From: Caldicellulosiruptor obsidiansis OB47
Lineage (GTDB): Bacteria > Bacillota > Thermoanaerobacteria > Caldicellulosiruptorales > Caldicellulosiruptoraceae
DNA length: 64,000 nt
Assembly (NCBI RefSeq): GCF_000145215.1
Contig: NC_014392.1
Span: 1,620,001 to 1,684,000 of the forward strand
Reading direction: 5' to 3'
Each line of letters begins with the position of its first letter. Position 1 is the first letter of the stretch. The position numbers were made by a program, and so were the translations under genes. The notes under the pieces are model-generated. The model ran no database searches, was not told the origin of the DNA, and was given only the letters and a program-made list of their open reading frames with translations. This document shows, piece by piece, positions 17,656-27,641 of this stretch.

Positions 17656-18977
17656 AAAATTATCTCTCCTACTAAATCATACTCAAACGCATCTAGTATT
17701 TTTACCTTGACAAACTGACCAGCTGTCAATCTGTTTTTGGAAAATACTAAAACTTTCCCGTCAACCTCCGGGGCTTCAAACTGACTCCTACCAATGTAAA
17801 AGTTATTTCTATCTTTTGCTTCGATAACCACTTCGTATTCTTTCCCAATTCGTTTTCTGTTTTGTTTCTTAGAAATTTTTCTTTGGATATTTAAAACCTT
17901 TTCATATCTTCTCTGTTTTATATCTTCGTCAACCTGAGGAAGCTGCGAAGCAAGCGTCCCTTCCTCTTGAGAATACATAAAAGCACCAAGCCTGTCAAAC
18001 TCTGCCCATTTTAAAAAACTGCAAAGCTCTTCAAACTCTTCGTCAGTTTCTGTGGGAAATCCGACTAAAATTGTTGTTCTTATGACAACCTCATCAAAAC
18101 TTTCTCTTATTTTTTCTATCAGTCTTCTTATACTTTCCTTTGTTGATTTTCTGTTCATAAGTTTTAATATTCTATCGTTTACATGCTGAACTGGAATGTC
18201 AAAATAATTAACCACTTTAGAAGAAAATTTTACTACATTTACGAAATTTTCGTCTAAATCCTCAGGATAAGAGTACAAAAATCTTATCCATTTTATTTTT
18301 TCAATCTTTTCAAGCTCTTCAAGCAAAGCAGGCAACATTTTTTTACCATATATGTCTGTGCCATACTTTGTAGTATCCTGAGCCGTGAGAATAATCTCCT
18401 TATATCCTCTTTCTGCTAATTCTTTTGCCTCTCTTACTATATCTTCAATAGGTCTGCTTGTATATTTGCCCCTGATAAGCGGTATGGAGCAATAAGAGCA
18501 TCTGTTGTTGCACCCTTCTGCAATTTTTATGTATGCATAATAACTGGGTGTTGCAATTACTCTTGGCATTGAACTAGAATATACAAACGATGATGCATCA
18601 TTGAACACTTTTATCCTCTGCTTACCTTCATATAAATCTTTTATTACATCGGGTAGCTTCAACATTTCTTTTACACCAAGTATTGCATCAATCTCTGGCA
18701 TCTGCTCTAATATTTCATCTTTGTATCTTTGCGTCAAACATCCTGTTACTATCAAAAATTTGCATTTTTTGTTCTTATATTCAGCCATGTCTAATATGGT
18801 GTCTATGGATTCCTGTTTTGCATCATTTATAAAACCACATGTATTTACAACAATAACATCAGCATCCTCTGCATTGGAGGTTATTTCAAATCCTGCCTCT
18901 ACACATGCACCCATCATTATTTCACTATCAACAAGATTTTTGTTACATCCCAACGAGACAAATCCAATCTTTACCAA
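17652..18977 (-). CDS. rimO: Ribosomal protein S12 methylthiotransferase RimO
   Basis: Radical SAM enzyme with two Fe-S clusters that methylthiolates an Asp of ribosomal protein S12. The 441 residues carry the N-terminal cluster cysteines (GCNKN, NTCGF, TGCLTQRY), the radical-SAM CNNRCSYC motif (about 154), and a C-terminal TRAM domain (about 375-441). The start is TTG 18977, with AAGGAG 9 bases before it. The gene is coupled to pgsA downstream. Confidence 0.95.
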   Translation of the reverse strand: MVKIGFVSLGCNKNLVDSEIMMGACVEAGFEITSNAEDADVIVVNTCGFINDAKQESIDTILDMAEYKNKKCKFLIVTGCLTQRYKDEILEQMPEIDAILGVKEMLKLPDVIKDLYEGKQRIKVFNDASSFVYSSSMPRVIATPSYYAYIKIAEGCNNRCSYCSIPLIRGKYTSRPIEDIVREAKELAERGYKEIILTAQDTTKYGTDIYGKKMLPALLEELEKIEKIKWIRFLYSYPEDLDENFVNVVKFSSKVVNYFDIPVQHVNDRILKLMNRKSTKESIRRLIEKIRESFDEVVIRTTILVGFPTETDEEFEELCSFLKWAEFDRLGAFMYSQEEGTLASQLPQVDEDIKQRRYEKVLNIQRKISKKQNRKRIGKEYEVVIEAKDRNNFYIGRSQFEAPEVDGKVLVFSKNRLTAGQFVKVKILDAFEYDLVGEIIL

Positions 18978-18991
18978 CCCTTGGCACTCCT

Positions 18992-19861
18992 TTATATTAG
19001 ATTGTTTTGAAGCATGGTAGCAAAAAGCGTGTTTTTCATAAGCATAGCAACTGTCATTGGTCCTACACCACCGGGAACAGGTGTAATAAACGATGCCACT
19101 TTTTCTACTGTTTCAAAGTCAACATCACCAACAAGTTTCTGGGTAGCATCGTCCCTGTTTATTCCAACGTCAATTACAACTGCTCCTTCTTTTACCATTT
19201 CAGATGTGACAAACCTTGGCTTTCCAACTGCAGCAACAAGGATATCTGCCTGTTTGCAAATCTCTTTTAAATCTTTTGTATATGAATGACAAATGGTAAC
19301 TGTTGCGTTTTCTCTCAAAAGAAGCAAAGCCAAGGGCTTCCCAACAATATTGCTTCTTCCTATCACAACAGCATGTTTCCCTTTTATCTCTATATTTTCT
19401 CTTTTTAAAAGCTCAATAATCCCAAATGGTGTGCACGGTTTGATTGCTCTTTCAAACTCTATGCCAGTTGCAACCATTCCAACATTGAGCGGATGAAACC
19501 CGTCAACATCCTTGTGTGGAAGGATTTTTGTGCAAATCCTTTTCTCATCAAGTCCATTTGGCAACGGAAGCTGAACCAATATGCCGTTTATTTTCTCATC
19601 CCTGTTTAGTCTGTCAATTAAGCTCTCAAGCTCTTCTTGAGTTGTGTCTTTGCTCAGGGCAAACTCCACAGAATTTATTCCAACCTCGCTACATGCTTTT
19701 TTCTTGGAATTCACGTAGCTTCTGGATGCCGGGTCATCTCCCACAATCACAACAGCCAGCGTTGGCTCTATTCCTCTTTGTTTTAGTTTTTTAACCTCAA
19801 TCTTTACTTCATTTTTTATTTCTTGCGCTATTTTTTTTCCGTCTATTATCTTTGCTGACAC
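18992..19861 (-). CDS. folD: Bifunctional methylenetetrahydrofolate dehydrogenase/cyclohydrolase
   Basis: Interconverts methylene-, methenyl- and formyl-tetrahydrofolate in one-carbon metabolism. Motifs include [14 protein letters not shown] (catalytic Tyr/Lys), [16 protein letters not shown], and the Rossmann GRSNIVGKP and [12 protein letters not shown] segments. I place the start at GTG 19861 ([11 protein letters not shown]), 8 bases after GGAGG, giving 289 residues; an in-frame ATG at 19876 overlaps that ribosome site. The start lies inside the 3' end of the YgiQ gene, indicating tight coupling. Confidence 0.94.
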   Translation of the reverse strand: MSAKIIDGKKIAQEIKNEVKIEVKKLKQRGIEPTLAVVIVGDDPASRSYVNSKKKACSEVGINSVEFALSKDTTQEELESLIDRLNRDEKINGILVQLPLPNGLDEKRICTKILPHKDVDGFHPLNVGMVATGIEFERAIKPCTPFGIIELLKRENIEIKGKHAVVIGRSNIVGKPLALLLLRENATVTICHSYTKDLKEICKQADILVAAVGKPRFVTSEMVKEGAVVIDVGINRDDATQKLVGDVDFETVEKVASFITPVPGGVGPMTVAMLMKNTLFATMLQNNLI

Positions 19862-21677
19862 TTTTATTACCTCCATCTTCTGGTTTTGGTGGAATCAAGC
19901 AATCTTTACCATATCCTATCAAATCTTCTCTTTTTGCTATCTTCAAAGCCTCATACACTAAATCATAATTTTTTGGGTTGTGAAAATGCAAAAGAGCTCT
20001 TTGCATCATCTTTTCTTTTAATGTCTTTGGAACATAGACCTTTTCTAAGGTAAATGGATCTAATTCGGTGTAATACATTGTAGTTGATACAGTTCCGGGT
20101 GTTGGATAAAAGTCCTGAACTTGTTCTGGTACAAACCCATTTCTTTTTAGAAACACTGCAAGCTCAATTGCATCTTCAAGGGTTGTTCCCGGATGTCCTG
20201 ACATAAGATAAGGAATGATATACTGTTTTTTATTCAGTCTTTTATTTGTCTCAAAATATTCTCTCACAAACTTTTCATACACCTCTTTAGGAGGCTTACC
20301 CATATATTTTAACACATTATTGGAGATATGTTCAGGTGCTATTTTTAACTGACCAGAAATATAGTACATGCAGAGCTTTTCCAAAAACTTTCTGTAGTTT
20401 TTGTCAAGTAAAAGGTAGTCATACCTTATCCCCGACCTTATAAATACCTTCTTCACACCTTTTATCTTTCTTATCTTCTCTAAAAGTTCAAAATATTCGC
20501 TGTGGTCAACTTCCAAATTTTTGCACGGCTGTGGAAAAAGACACTGCCTATTTTTGCAAGCACCTCTTTCAAATTGGAGACTGCACGCAGAATTTCTGAA
20601 ATTTGCAGTAGGTCCACCAACATCGTGAATATATCCCTTAAAATCGGGAAGTTTTGTTAGCTTTTTTACTTCCTCTAAGATTGACTTCTGGCTCCTTTTT
20701 TGAATGATCCTTCCCTGATGAAAGTGAAGAGCACAGAAATTACAGCCTCCAAAGCACCCTCTGTGAGATACAATGCTGAACTTGACCTCTTCCAGTGCTT
20801 TTATACCGCCTTCTTTTTCATAAATGGGATGATAGTTTCGCTCATATGGCAGAGAATAAACATAGTCCATCTCTTCCACTGTCAAAGGCTTTGCTGGCGG
20901 ATTTTGAACCACATATAAATTTTTATGTGGCTGAACAATTATCTTTCCTGTGTACGGGTTTTGTTCCCTGTACTGAATAGCAAAAGCACGGGCATACGCC
21001 ATCTTGTCTTCTTTCACTTTTTCATAGCTGTCAATGATGATGTAGTCTTTTCCCTCAAGATGCTGAATATCCTTTGTTACATAACACGTCCCTTGAACAT
21101 CTCTTATCTCTTTTATGTTCTCTCCTTTTTTGAGCCTTGGTAGAATCTCAAACAATGGCTTTTCACCCATTCCGTATATCAAAAGGTCAGCACTGCTGTC
21201 TATTAATATCGAAGCTCTCACTTTATCCGACCAGTAATCATAATGAGCAAACCTTCGCAAAGAAGCCTCTATACCGCCAATTATGATGGGAATATCACCA
21301 TACTCTCTTCTTATCAAATTACAATAAACAATTGTTGCTCTGTTTGGTCTTTTTCCCCTTTTCATACCAGGCGAATAATAATCCTCGCTCCGTGGTTTTT
21401 TAAATGAAGTGTAATGTGCAACCATGGAGTCAAGGTTCCCTGCCGATACCAAAAAAGCAATCCGCGGTCTTCCCAACACTGTTATGCTTTTTGAGTCTTT
21501 CCAGTCAGGTTGAGGAATTATTCCAATTCTAAAACCATAATCTTCTATTATTCGTGATATTATTGCATGGCCAAAAGATGGATGGTCAACATACGCATCT
21601 CCGCACACAAATACAAAGTCAAGCTCGTCCCATCCACGCTTTTTCATGTCTTCCCTGCAAATAGGTAAAAAAGCCAT
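19809..21677 (-). CDS. YgiQ family radical SAM protein
   Basis: Large radical SAM protein (UPF0313), 622 residues, biochemical role unknown. It has the family N-terminus ([38 protein letters not shown]), a central radical SAM core with GCFGGCNFC (CxxxCxxC, about 315-325), and the C-terminal [43 protein letters not shown] block. The last ~15 residues are Lys/Arg-rich and overlap folD by 53 bases. It lies 10 bases after ftsK. Confidence 0.92.
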   Translation of the reverse strand: MAFLPICREDMKKRGWDELDFVFVCGDAYVDHPSFGHAIISRIIEDYGFRIGIIPQPDWKDSKSITVLGRPRIAFLVSAGNLDSMVAHYTSFKKPRSEDYYSPGMKRGKRPNRATIVYCNLIRREYGDIPIIIGGIEASLRRFAHYDYWSDKVRASILIDSSADLLIYGMGEKPLFEILPRLKKGENIKEIRDVQGTCYVTKDIQHLEGKDYIIIDSYEKVKEDKMAYARAFAIQYREQNPYTGKIIVQPHKNLYVVQNPPAKPLTVEEMDYVYSLPYERNYHPIYEKEGGIKALEEVKFSIVSHRGCFGGCNFCALHFHQGRIIQKRSQKSILEEVKKLTKLPDFKGYIHDVGGPTANFRNSACSLQFERGACKNRQCLFPQPCKNLEVDHSEYFELLEKIRKIKGVKKVFIRSGIRYDYLLLDKNYRKFLEKLCMYYISGQLKIAPEHISNNVLKYMGKPPKEVYEKFVREYFETNKRLNKKQYIIPYLMSGHPGTTLEDAIELAVFLKRNGFVPEQVQDFYPTPGTVSTTMYYTELDPFTLEKVYVPKTLKEKMMQRALLHFHNPKNYDLVYEALKIAKREDLIGYGKDCLIPPKPEDGGNKSVSKDNRRKKNSARNKK

Positions 21678-21686
21678 TCTACTTCC

Positions 21687-23870
21687 TCACTCCATATTCA
21701 TAAGCATCTCGTCAAACTGCTCTTTGGTTATTAAAACCTGGCGCTTGCCGGTAGAATCCATTTTGCTAATTATTCCTCTTTCCTCCATCTGGTCAATTAG
21801 CCTTGCCGCCCTTGAATAACCAATTCTGAGTTTTCTTTGTAAAAATGAGGTTGAAACATTCTGCGCTTCCACCACAAGCTGAATAGCCTTGATCAAAAGC
21901 TCATCAACCTTATCATCTTTAACATCTAAAACCTTGCTGTTTATCTCTTCAATCACTTCCTGATTGTACTCAATGTTAAAGTTCTGTTTTAAAAACTCCA
22001 CAACCTTCTCAACTTCGCTTTCAGAAACATACGCACCTTGAACTCTCAGAGGTTTTGCCAAACCTATTGGAAGATATAGCATATCACCTCTTCCCAAAAG
22101 CTTTTCAGCTCCCGCCTGGTCTAAAATTGTGCGTGAGTCAACTTGGGATGATACAGCAAAGGCTATTCGCGACGGAATATTTGCCTTAATAAGACCAGTG
22201 ATGACATCTACAGAAGGTCTCTGGGTCGCAACAACAAGATGCATACCCGCTGCTCGTGCCATCTGCGCAAGCCTGCATATACTGTCTTCAACCTCGGCAG
22301 GTGATACCATCATAAGGTCGGCAAGTTCATCTATAATAATTACAATATATGGAAGTTTTTCTTGTCCATTTTCCTCACACCACTTGTTATAACCTATAAC
22401 ATCTCTTACACCCGCTGCAGCAAAAAGTTTGTACCTGTTTGCCATCTCTTGAACTGCCCAACTAAGTGCGTTTGCAGCTTTTTTGGCATCTGTTACAACC
22501 GGTATTAAAAGATGAGGTATACCATTGTACAAACTCAGCTCAACAACCTTCGGGTCAATTAAAATCAGTTTTACCTCATCAGGCATGCACCTGTAAAGAA
22601 TGCTTATTATAAGCGAATTTATACACACACTCTTCCCCGACCCTGTTGCACCTGCAATCAAAAGGTGAGGCATTTTTGTTATATCTGCTATCACAGGACT
22701 TCCTGCAACGTCTTTACCTATGGCAAATGGTATCTTGTACTGCAGTGTGTAAAAATCTGGACTTTCAATCAACTCTCTTATATAAACAGGTTTTGGTTCT
22801 CTGTTTGGAATTTCTATTCCTATTGCAGACTTGTTTGGAATTGGTGCCTCAATTCTAACAGATGGTGCTGCCAGTGCAAGCGCAATGTCATCAGAAAGAT
22901 TGACAATTCTGCTGACCTTTACCCCCTGTCCCGGTTGCAGCTCATATCTTGTAATTGTGGGTCCAACATTTACTTCTGTCACCTGAGCTTCAATACCAAA
23001 GTTTTTTAACGTCTCTTCCAGCTTTCTTATATTTTCATTTATATCTTTTCTTGAAACCTGCAAATTATCATTTTGTTTTTTAAGATAGTCAATGGGAGGA
23101 TACAAATATTGACTGCTTGATCGTAATGTTTGCTTTTTGGCTACAACCTTATTACTTTCCTTAGATTTTTTGGGTATATTTACAATGACCTCTTCACTTT
23201 TTTTTTCTTCTTCTATATCAGCATCAAGATTGAAGTTGTAAAATCCATTACTTTTTATCTTTATATCCTTTTCAGTTTCTTCTACCCTTTTTTCATTTTG
23301 CTGGTTATTTTTAAGCTTTCTCTGTTTTAAAAAATCCCTTATCGAAAAGCTGAAAACAATCATACTCATGATTATAAGCGTGGAAAAACAAATTATGAGC
23401 GTGCCTGTAAAACCAAACAACGATACAAAAGGGTATGTAATAGCCCAGCCGAAAACACCAAATCCCTTGAAGTTCAAACCATCAAAGTATGCATCTTTTA
23501 AAACTTTTATAAATGAACCAAAAGTTTTTATATTTGTTTGCATAAAGGTGGTAAAAATCATGAATATAAGAAGTATATAAGTAAATACAATTATATCCCT
23601 TTTGTCAAACACCCTTGGTCTTCTTAAAATTGAATCAAGCGACACATAGAGCATGAAAGCAAGGATTAAGAAAACACCTACTCCAAAACATCCTAACAAG
23701 GTTTTCTTGACAAAATCGCCAACTATTCCTACTTTATCTGTTGAGACTGAAAAAACAAGAAATAGAAAGACAAAAAGCAAAAAAGTCCCGTACACCTCAG
23801 CATTTAACCTGTCAAAAACCTCTTTTTTTATTTTATATCTCTTCTTTTTCGAAACTGCCTTTGCTCTCAT
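21687..23870 (-). CDS. ftsK: DNA translocase FtsK/SpoIIIE
   Basis: Septal DNA pump for chromosome segregation at division or sporulation. It has four N-terminal membrane helices (about 25-170), a linker, the motor with Walker A LIAGATGSGKS and Walker B LILIDPKVVEL plus YIVIIIDELADLMM, and a C-terminal winged-helix gamma domain (about 660-727: VEAQNVSTSFLQRKLRIGYSRAARLIDQMEERGI). The start at ATG 23870 has AAGGGA 4 bases upstream, giving 727 residues; an upstream TTG frame would include the -10-like TATAAT at about 23905. The linker is shorter than in E. coli FtsK, closer to SpoIIIE. Confidence 0.95.
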   Translation of the reverse strand: MRAKAVSKKKRYKIKKEVFDRLNAEVYGTFLLFVFLFLVFSVSTDKVGIVGDFVKKTLLGCFGVGVFLILAFMLYVSLDSILRRPRVFDKRDIIVFTYILLIFMIFTTFMQTNIKTFGSFIKVLKDAYFDGLNFKGFGVFGWAITYPFVSLFGFTGTLIICFSTLIIMSMIVFSFSIRDFLKQRKLKNNQQNEKRVEETEKDIKIKSNGFYNFNLDADIEEEKKSEEVIVNIPKKSKESNKVVAKKQTLRSSSQYLYPPIDYLKKQNDNLQVSRKDINENIRKLEETLKNFGIEAQVTEVNVGPTITRYELQPGQGVKVSRIVNLSDDIALALAAPSVRIEAPIPNKSAIGIEIPNREPKPVYIRELIESPDFYTLQYKIPFAIGKDVAGSPVIADITKMPHLLIAGATGSGKSVCINSLIISILYRCMPDEVKLILIDPKVVELSLYNGIPHLLIPVVTDAKKAANALSWAVQEMANRYKLFAAAGVRDVIGYNKWCEENGQEKLPYIVIIIDELADLMMVSPAEVEDSICRLAQMARAAGMHLVVATQRPSVDVITGLIKANIPSRIAFAVSSQVDSRTILDQAGAEKLLGRGDMLYLPIGLAKPLRVQGAYVSESEVEKVVEFLKQNFNIEYNQEVIEEINSKVLDVKDDKVDELLIKAIQLVVEAQNVSTSFLQRKLRIGYSRAARLIDQMEERGIISKMDSTGKRQVLITKEQFDEMLMNME

Positions 23871-23931
23871 AAATCCCTTCACTTCTTCTGTGCTTATTTT
23901 TCTAAGAATATTATAGCCTTTTTCCAAAAAA

Positions 23932-23961
23932 ATAAAACCCCAAAATATCTATTTGCGGGGG
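23932..23961 (-). terminator. Terminator of the dpaAB operon
   Basis: The hairpin CCCCGCAAATA / TATTTTGGGG overlaps the last codons of dpaB and is followed on the minus strand by TTTTATTTTTTT. Confidence 0.8.
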
Positions 23962-24563
23962 TCTTCATCATTTTTTGTCCTGGGACAAAGCAAAAGTGGC
24001 TGAATTTGCTTGCCAGATACTGCTTCAATTATTGTAGGAATGAGAAGAGAGTATTCTGCAACAAGTGAATTTGGCTTTGCCAAAGGATCATCCTGCCTAA
24101 ATGGGACAAAGTAAATATTTTTTGTGTTTAGAAGAAGGGCAATATTTTTGCAGTTAAGACCAAGCGCATCGTTAGTAGATATCGCAACAACCACCGGTCT
24201 TTGATTTCTAAGATGCGCTTTTGCGCACATAACAGGGGTTTCATCAACAATTCCATTTGCAAGCTTGGCTATAAAGTTCCCTGTTGCAGGTGCAACAACC
24301 AGTACATCAAACAGTTTTTTAGGACCGACAGGTTCTGCTTCCACAATATTTGTTATTGGCGGGTTTCCACAAATAGAAACTATTCTCTTCACAACTTCGT
24401 CCGCTTTTCCATAGCGTGTATCAGTTGTCTGTACTTTTTCACTGAATATTGGCGTTATGATTGCACCTTGTTTTTTGAGTTCTTCAATCACAGGTATTAT
24501 TTGGTCAATTGTGCAGAACGAGCCTGTAATAGCAAACCCTATTTTCAGATTGTTCAAGCTCAC
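23949..24563 (-). CDS. dpaB: Dipicolinate synthase subunit B
   Basis: Flavoprotein-fold subunit (also SpoVFB) of the enzyme making dipicolinic acid, the calcium chelator of the spore core. The 204 residues carry the flavoprotein motifs GFAITGSFCTIDQI, VVAPATGNFIAKLANGIVDETPVMCAKAHLR and STNDALGLNCKNIALLLN. It follows dpaA with a 4-base gap. Expression in the mother cell is inferred from the sigma-K-like promoter before dpaA. Confidence 0.94.
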   Translation of the reverse strand: MSLNNLKIGFAITGSFCTIDQIIPVIEELKKQGAIITPIFSEKVQTTDTRYGKADEVVKRIVSICGNPPITNIVEAEPVGPKKLFDVLVVAPATGNFIAKLANGIVDETPVMCAKAHLRNQRPVVVAISTNDALGLNCKNIALLLNTKNIYFVPFRQDDPLAKPNSLVAEYSLLIPTIIEAVSGKQIQPLLLCPRTKNDEDPRK

Positions 24564-24567
24564 TCTA

Positions 24568-25449
24568 TCACCCCCAGATTTCTTCCAGCAAACTCAACAG
24601 TACTTCAGATATATATTTGGCAGCTGTAACTGGTGCCACCTTGCCAGGAAGAGAAAGCGCATGTACCACTTCAATATCCTTTTCCCTTGCATATTCAAAG
24701 TCTACTCCACCTGGTTTTGAGGCAAGGTCAATTACAAGAGTATCGGCTCTCATCCTATCTATCACTTCTTTCGTAACAACCACAGCAGGAATGGTATTAA
24801 TAATCAAATCCATTTTATTTACATACTCTGCTATATCACAGAGGCGGACCGGTAGAAAACCAAATGCTTTGCACCATGTAAGATCTGAACTTTTCCTTGA
24901 AGCCACATATATGTTTGCTTCAAATCCTCTCAAGACCTTTGCAAGGACTTTGCCTATTCTTCCATATCCAAGTATTAAGATGTTCGAAGAGTGAAGGGTA
25001 ATTGGCATCTTCTCAATTGCAATCATCAAACAGCCTTCAACAGTAGGAATTGCGTTCAGTATCGCAAGCTCTTCTTTTTCATAAAGGTCAAAAAATTTTA
25101 TATTTTTCTCTCTGCAAAGATTCTTCACACTTTCAGGAATTACGCTTGCAATGAGCACAATATCTCTACAAGATAGCTTTTCTATTAAACTTTGTATCTC
25201 TACAGACTGCTGTGAAAGAGGTGCAAATATATACTTTCCATCCTGTGTGAAGGGAATTGGTCCTATTAATACCTTAGACTTTTCAATAACCTCATCCAAA
25301 GTCTCTGCAAAATTTATATTTGGACTATTGAACACCTTGCTTTTATCTGTTGCCCATAGCAAAACATCAAATCCTTTATCAGCCAAGCTTTTCGCCAAAA
25401 TCAAAATCCTCTGGTCCCCACCAATAACACCTATATGTTTTTCCATCAT
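24568..25449 (-). CDS. dpaA: Dipicolinate synthase subunit A
   Basis: NAD(P)-binding subunit (also SpoVFA) that converts the lysine-pathway intermediate dihydrodipicolinate to dipicolinate. The 293 residues have an N-terminal GVIGGDQRILILAKSLADKGFDV domain and a central Rossmann fold NILILGYGRIGKVLAKVLRGFEANIYVASRK (about 151-181), then DLIINTIPAVVVTKE and IDLASKPGGVDFEYA. ATGATG follows GAGGGGTA. The pair dpaA-dpaB is a spore-former signature. Confidence 0.95.
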   Translation of the reverse strand: MMEKHIGVIGGDQRILILAKSLADKGFDVLLWATDKSKVFNSPNINFAETLDEVIEKSKVLIGPIPFTQDGKYIFAPLSQQSVEIQSLIEKLSCRDIVLIASVIPESVKNLCREKNIKFFDLYEKEELAILNAIPTVEGCLMIAIEKMPITLHSSNILILGYGRIGKVLAKVLRGFEANIYVASRKSSDLTWCKAFGFLPVRLCDIAEYVNKMDLIINTIPAVVVTKEVIDRMRADTLVIDLASKPGGVDFEYAREKDIEVVHALSLPGKVAPVTAAKYISEVLLSLLEEIWG

Positions 25450-25485
25450 TACCCCTCTTTTTTTGTTCTTGCTGTAAAGCTAATA

Positions 25486-25513
25486 TAATCTATGTTTTAA
25501 GTTCAAAAAAGGT
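25486..25513 (-). promoter_or_regulatory. Sigma-K-like promoter of dpaAB
   Basis: On the minus strand AC (25513-25512) stands 17 bases before CATAGATTA (25494-25486). This matches the mother-cell sigma-K pattern AC-N16/17-CATANNNTA, and in Bacillus this operon is under sigma-K. The start point would be about 30 bases before dpaA. Confidence 0.65.
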
Positions 25514-25523
25514 GCTTGGACAA

Positions 25524-25553
25524 AAAATAAAAGCCACTTTTATTAGTGGCTTT
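25524..25553 (-). terminator. Terminator after yraN
   Basis: The stem AAAGCCAC / GTGGCTTT with an 8-base loop is followed on minus by TATTTTTTG. It closes the rplS-distal operon (rbgA to yraN) just upstream of the dpaA promoter. Confidence 0.88.
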
Positions 25554-25572
25554 CTACCTCTTTCAACCTTCC

Positions 25573-25932
25573 TTAAAATGCATCTTTGATAAGATTTATT
25601 TTTGTCACATCATTTTTGCCATTTATAAATATCTCCACAACATCAAATCTGTACAAATACTTGCCCTGCGAAAGATGGTATGCAATGAAATACTCAGCAA
25701 CCCTTTTTATGTGAAGCTGTTTTTTGAAGTTGACAGATTCTGAAGGCAAACCAAATTTCAAACTTTTCCTTGTTTTTACCTCAACAAATACAATAGTCTT
25801 GCCTTCTTTTGCTATTATGTCAATTTCACCAAGCCTACATCGAAAATTGATTCTCAAAATCTCATATCCTTGTTTTCTTAAAAAATCAACCGCTAGATCC
25901 TCACCAAATCTTCCCACCTGCTTTAAATTCAT
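25573..25932 (-). CDS. YraN family endonuclease-like protein (UPF0102)
   Basis: A 119-residue protein of the restriction-endonuclease fold: GEDLAVDFLRKQGYEIL, then RLGEIDIIAKEGKTIVFVEVKTRKS, with the catalytic D..E-x-K pattern (ExD at GEID, E-V-K at FVEVKTR), as in Holliday-junction-resolvase-like UPF0102 proteins. Its true substrate is unknown. It follows the ylqH-like gene by 3 bases; co-location with rnhB is widespread. Confidence 0.88.
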   Translation of the reverse strand: MNLKQVGRFGEDLAVDFLRKQGYEILRINFRCRLGEIDIIAKEGKTIVFVEVKTRKSLKFGLPSESVNFKKQLHIKRVAEYFIAYHLSQGKYLYRFDVVEIFINGKNDVTKINLIKDAF

Positions 25933-25935
25933 CTT

Positions 25936-26214
25936 TTACTTTTCCCCGTTCCTATTAATTTTATCAAGATACCCAATGAAAACTAATATCTGCGCAACAA
26001 CCTCATACAAGTCCTCCGGAATATACTCCTGAAGCTCTAAATTAAACAGCTTTTCTGCCACGTTTTGGTCTTTATATACAGGAATGTTTTCCTGTTTTGC
26101 CTTTTCAATAATCTTTTCTGCAACATAACCTTTTCCTTTCGCAACAACTTTCGGTGCTATGTCTTTAAGATCATATTTTATAGCCACAGCTTTTTTTATC
26201 TTTTTCTTATTCAT
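25936..26214 (-). CDS. FlhB C-terminal-domain-like protein (YlqH family)
   Basis: A 92-residue stand-alone version of the cytoplasmic domain of the flagellar/type III export switch FlhB. The AVAIKYDLKDIAPKVVAKGKGYVAEKIIEKAKQENIPVYKDQNVAEKLFNLELQEYIPEDLYEVVAQIL stretch aligns with FlhB just after its self-cleavage site, but the NPTH motif itself is absent, so it cannot autocleave. The same gene order (rbgA, rnhB, ylqG, ylqH) occurs in Bacillus subtilis. Function unknown. Confidence 0.85.
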   Translation of the reverse strand: MNKKKIKKAVAIKYDLKDIAPKVVAKGKGYVAEKIIEKAKQENIPVYKDQNVAEKLFNLELQEYIPEDLYEVVAQILVFIGYLDKINRNGEK

Positions 26215-26218
26215 TATC

Positions 26219-27631
26219 TCACACCTTCAAATCAAGCCTGCTTAAGGTATTATCAAATATTAAATAGTCAACTGCAAGAGAAGAATTAGAGGTGTTATCA
26301 ATTCTGTATTCAATATCAAGTTTATACCTATTTTCTTTTAGAAGCTCTAAGAGCTTCTGCTGGTTTTCTCTTATCAAATTCAAAGTTGACAGCCTTTCAC
26401 AAACTATGATTGATTTGAAACTACCGTGGAAAACCTTTTTAACATAAATGCCTATTGTCCCAATGTTCTGCGTTGTCAGTTTTAGCATAATGGAATTTGC
26501 TTTAAAGTTTGAAACACCCTTTTTCTTGTTAACAAAAACTGAAATTTCATATTGGTGATTATTAAGCTCATACTTGAGATTAAAAATATTCATGTAAAAG
26601 GTATCAAAATCAAGTGTGATTTGCTGGCTTTGATTTGAGTTTATCTTCTCCAGCAGCTGTAACACCTTTTGTCCTGAAAACTCTGTGCGAGACCCAGCTA
26701 TCTTGAAAAGTAAAAATTCATCTTTTTTATTCAAAGCAATATCTTGAATTTTTACTGCTTCTTTATTCTGAAATCTTTCAAAAAACTCCTTAATCTTTTC
26801 CCCAAACCTTATAAATTCACTTTTTTCTTTTATAAATTCCTCTTTTGACAAAGGCTTTTTAGAAAAAATCAAGCCCAAAAAAGCAAATAAGTCATTTTCA
26901 TTATCTATTTTAATATCAAAATTTCTTATATGATCATTTAACATACTTTTAAAAAAATCCTTCATGAAATTCTTCTGAGGAACAAAAATCAATCCTTTCC
27001 CTTTTTCAAATACCACTATAAAACTCTCACTTTTGTAGTCAGAAAATTTCAGCTTTTCCAATATCCCATTTTCATTTTGACTTCCCAAAAAAACCTCTTT
27101 TTTAAATTCAAAGGTTTTATCAGACAACTTCAAAAAGACATTTTCATCTTTATCAATTTCCAAAGAAGCAACGAACATCTTTTCTTTCTCTGCAAACTCC
27201 AAAAATTCAGTTGCAAACTTATCTTCAGGAATGGTAAAAATCTCTTCTTTCTCTCTTTCTACAAGGTCAAATACGCTATTTAACTTCACAGCATCGAGGG
27301 TTTTAAATAAAGTCTCTTCTTGTAGTTTACCTCCAAAGTAAGATATACTATTAAAATCTTCTTGTTTAGAAACAACGTCCATTATCTTGAATGTAAGCTT
27401 GCCATCTTTCCAAACAGGATTTGCAAGACGCACCTTGTCACCTGGATTAAAAGAAAATGAGGAGCCATTTTGAGCTAAAATTATCTTTGAACCTACATTC
27501 AGAATAAGCCTATCTCCTTCAACTCCGACAACCTGAGCATCAAATTCTTTTGCTTGACTATCAAAAAGGTTCAGTATCTCTTTTATGTTATTTTGTGTTA
27601 AGAAAGTTACAAGATTATTTACTTGATTCAT
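26219..27631 (-). CDS. YlqG-like protein of unknown function
   Basis: A 470-residue soluble protein with no motif I can name. It has an N-terminal beta-rich part (about 30-85, QVVGVEGDRLILNVGSKIILAQ), a Lys/Glu/Phe-rich middle with many FEK repeats, and a C-terminal domain of about 140 residues. The assignment rests on position between rnhB and the ylqH-like gene, as in Bacillus, where YlqG is similar in length; the C-terminal part has the look of a hook-length-control (FliK) domain, which would suit a partner of an FlhB-like protein. ATG 27631 has AAGGTG upstream. Confidence 0.7.
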   Translation of the reverse strand: MNQVNNLVTFLTQNNIKEILNLFDSQAKEFDAQVVGVEGDRLILNVGSKIILAQNGSSFSFNPGDKVRLANPVWKDGKLTFKIMDVVSKQEDFNSISYFGGKLQEETLFKTLDAVKLNSVFDLVEREKEEIFTIPEDKFATEFLEFAEKEKMFVASLEIDKDENVFLKLSDKTFEFKKEVFLGSQNENGILEKLKFSDYKSESFIVVFEKGKGLIFVPQKNFMKDFFKSMLNDHIRNFDIKIDNENDLFAFLGLIFSKKPLSKEEFIKEKSEFIRFGEKIKEFFERFQNKEAVKIQDIALNKKDEFLLFKIAGSRTEFSGQKVLQLLEKINSNQSQQITLDFDTFYMNIFNLKYELNNHQYEISVFVNKKKGVSNFKANSIMLKLTTQNIGTIGIYVKKVFHGSFKSIIVCERLSTLNLIRENQQKLLELLKENRYKLDIEYRIDNTSNSSLAVDYLIFDNTLSRLDLKV

Positions 27632-27641
27632 ATTTTTCACC

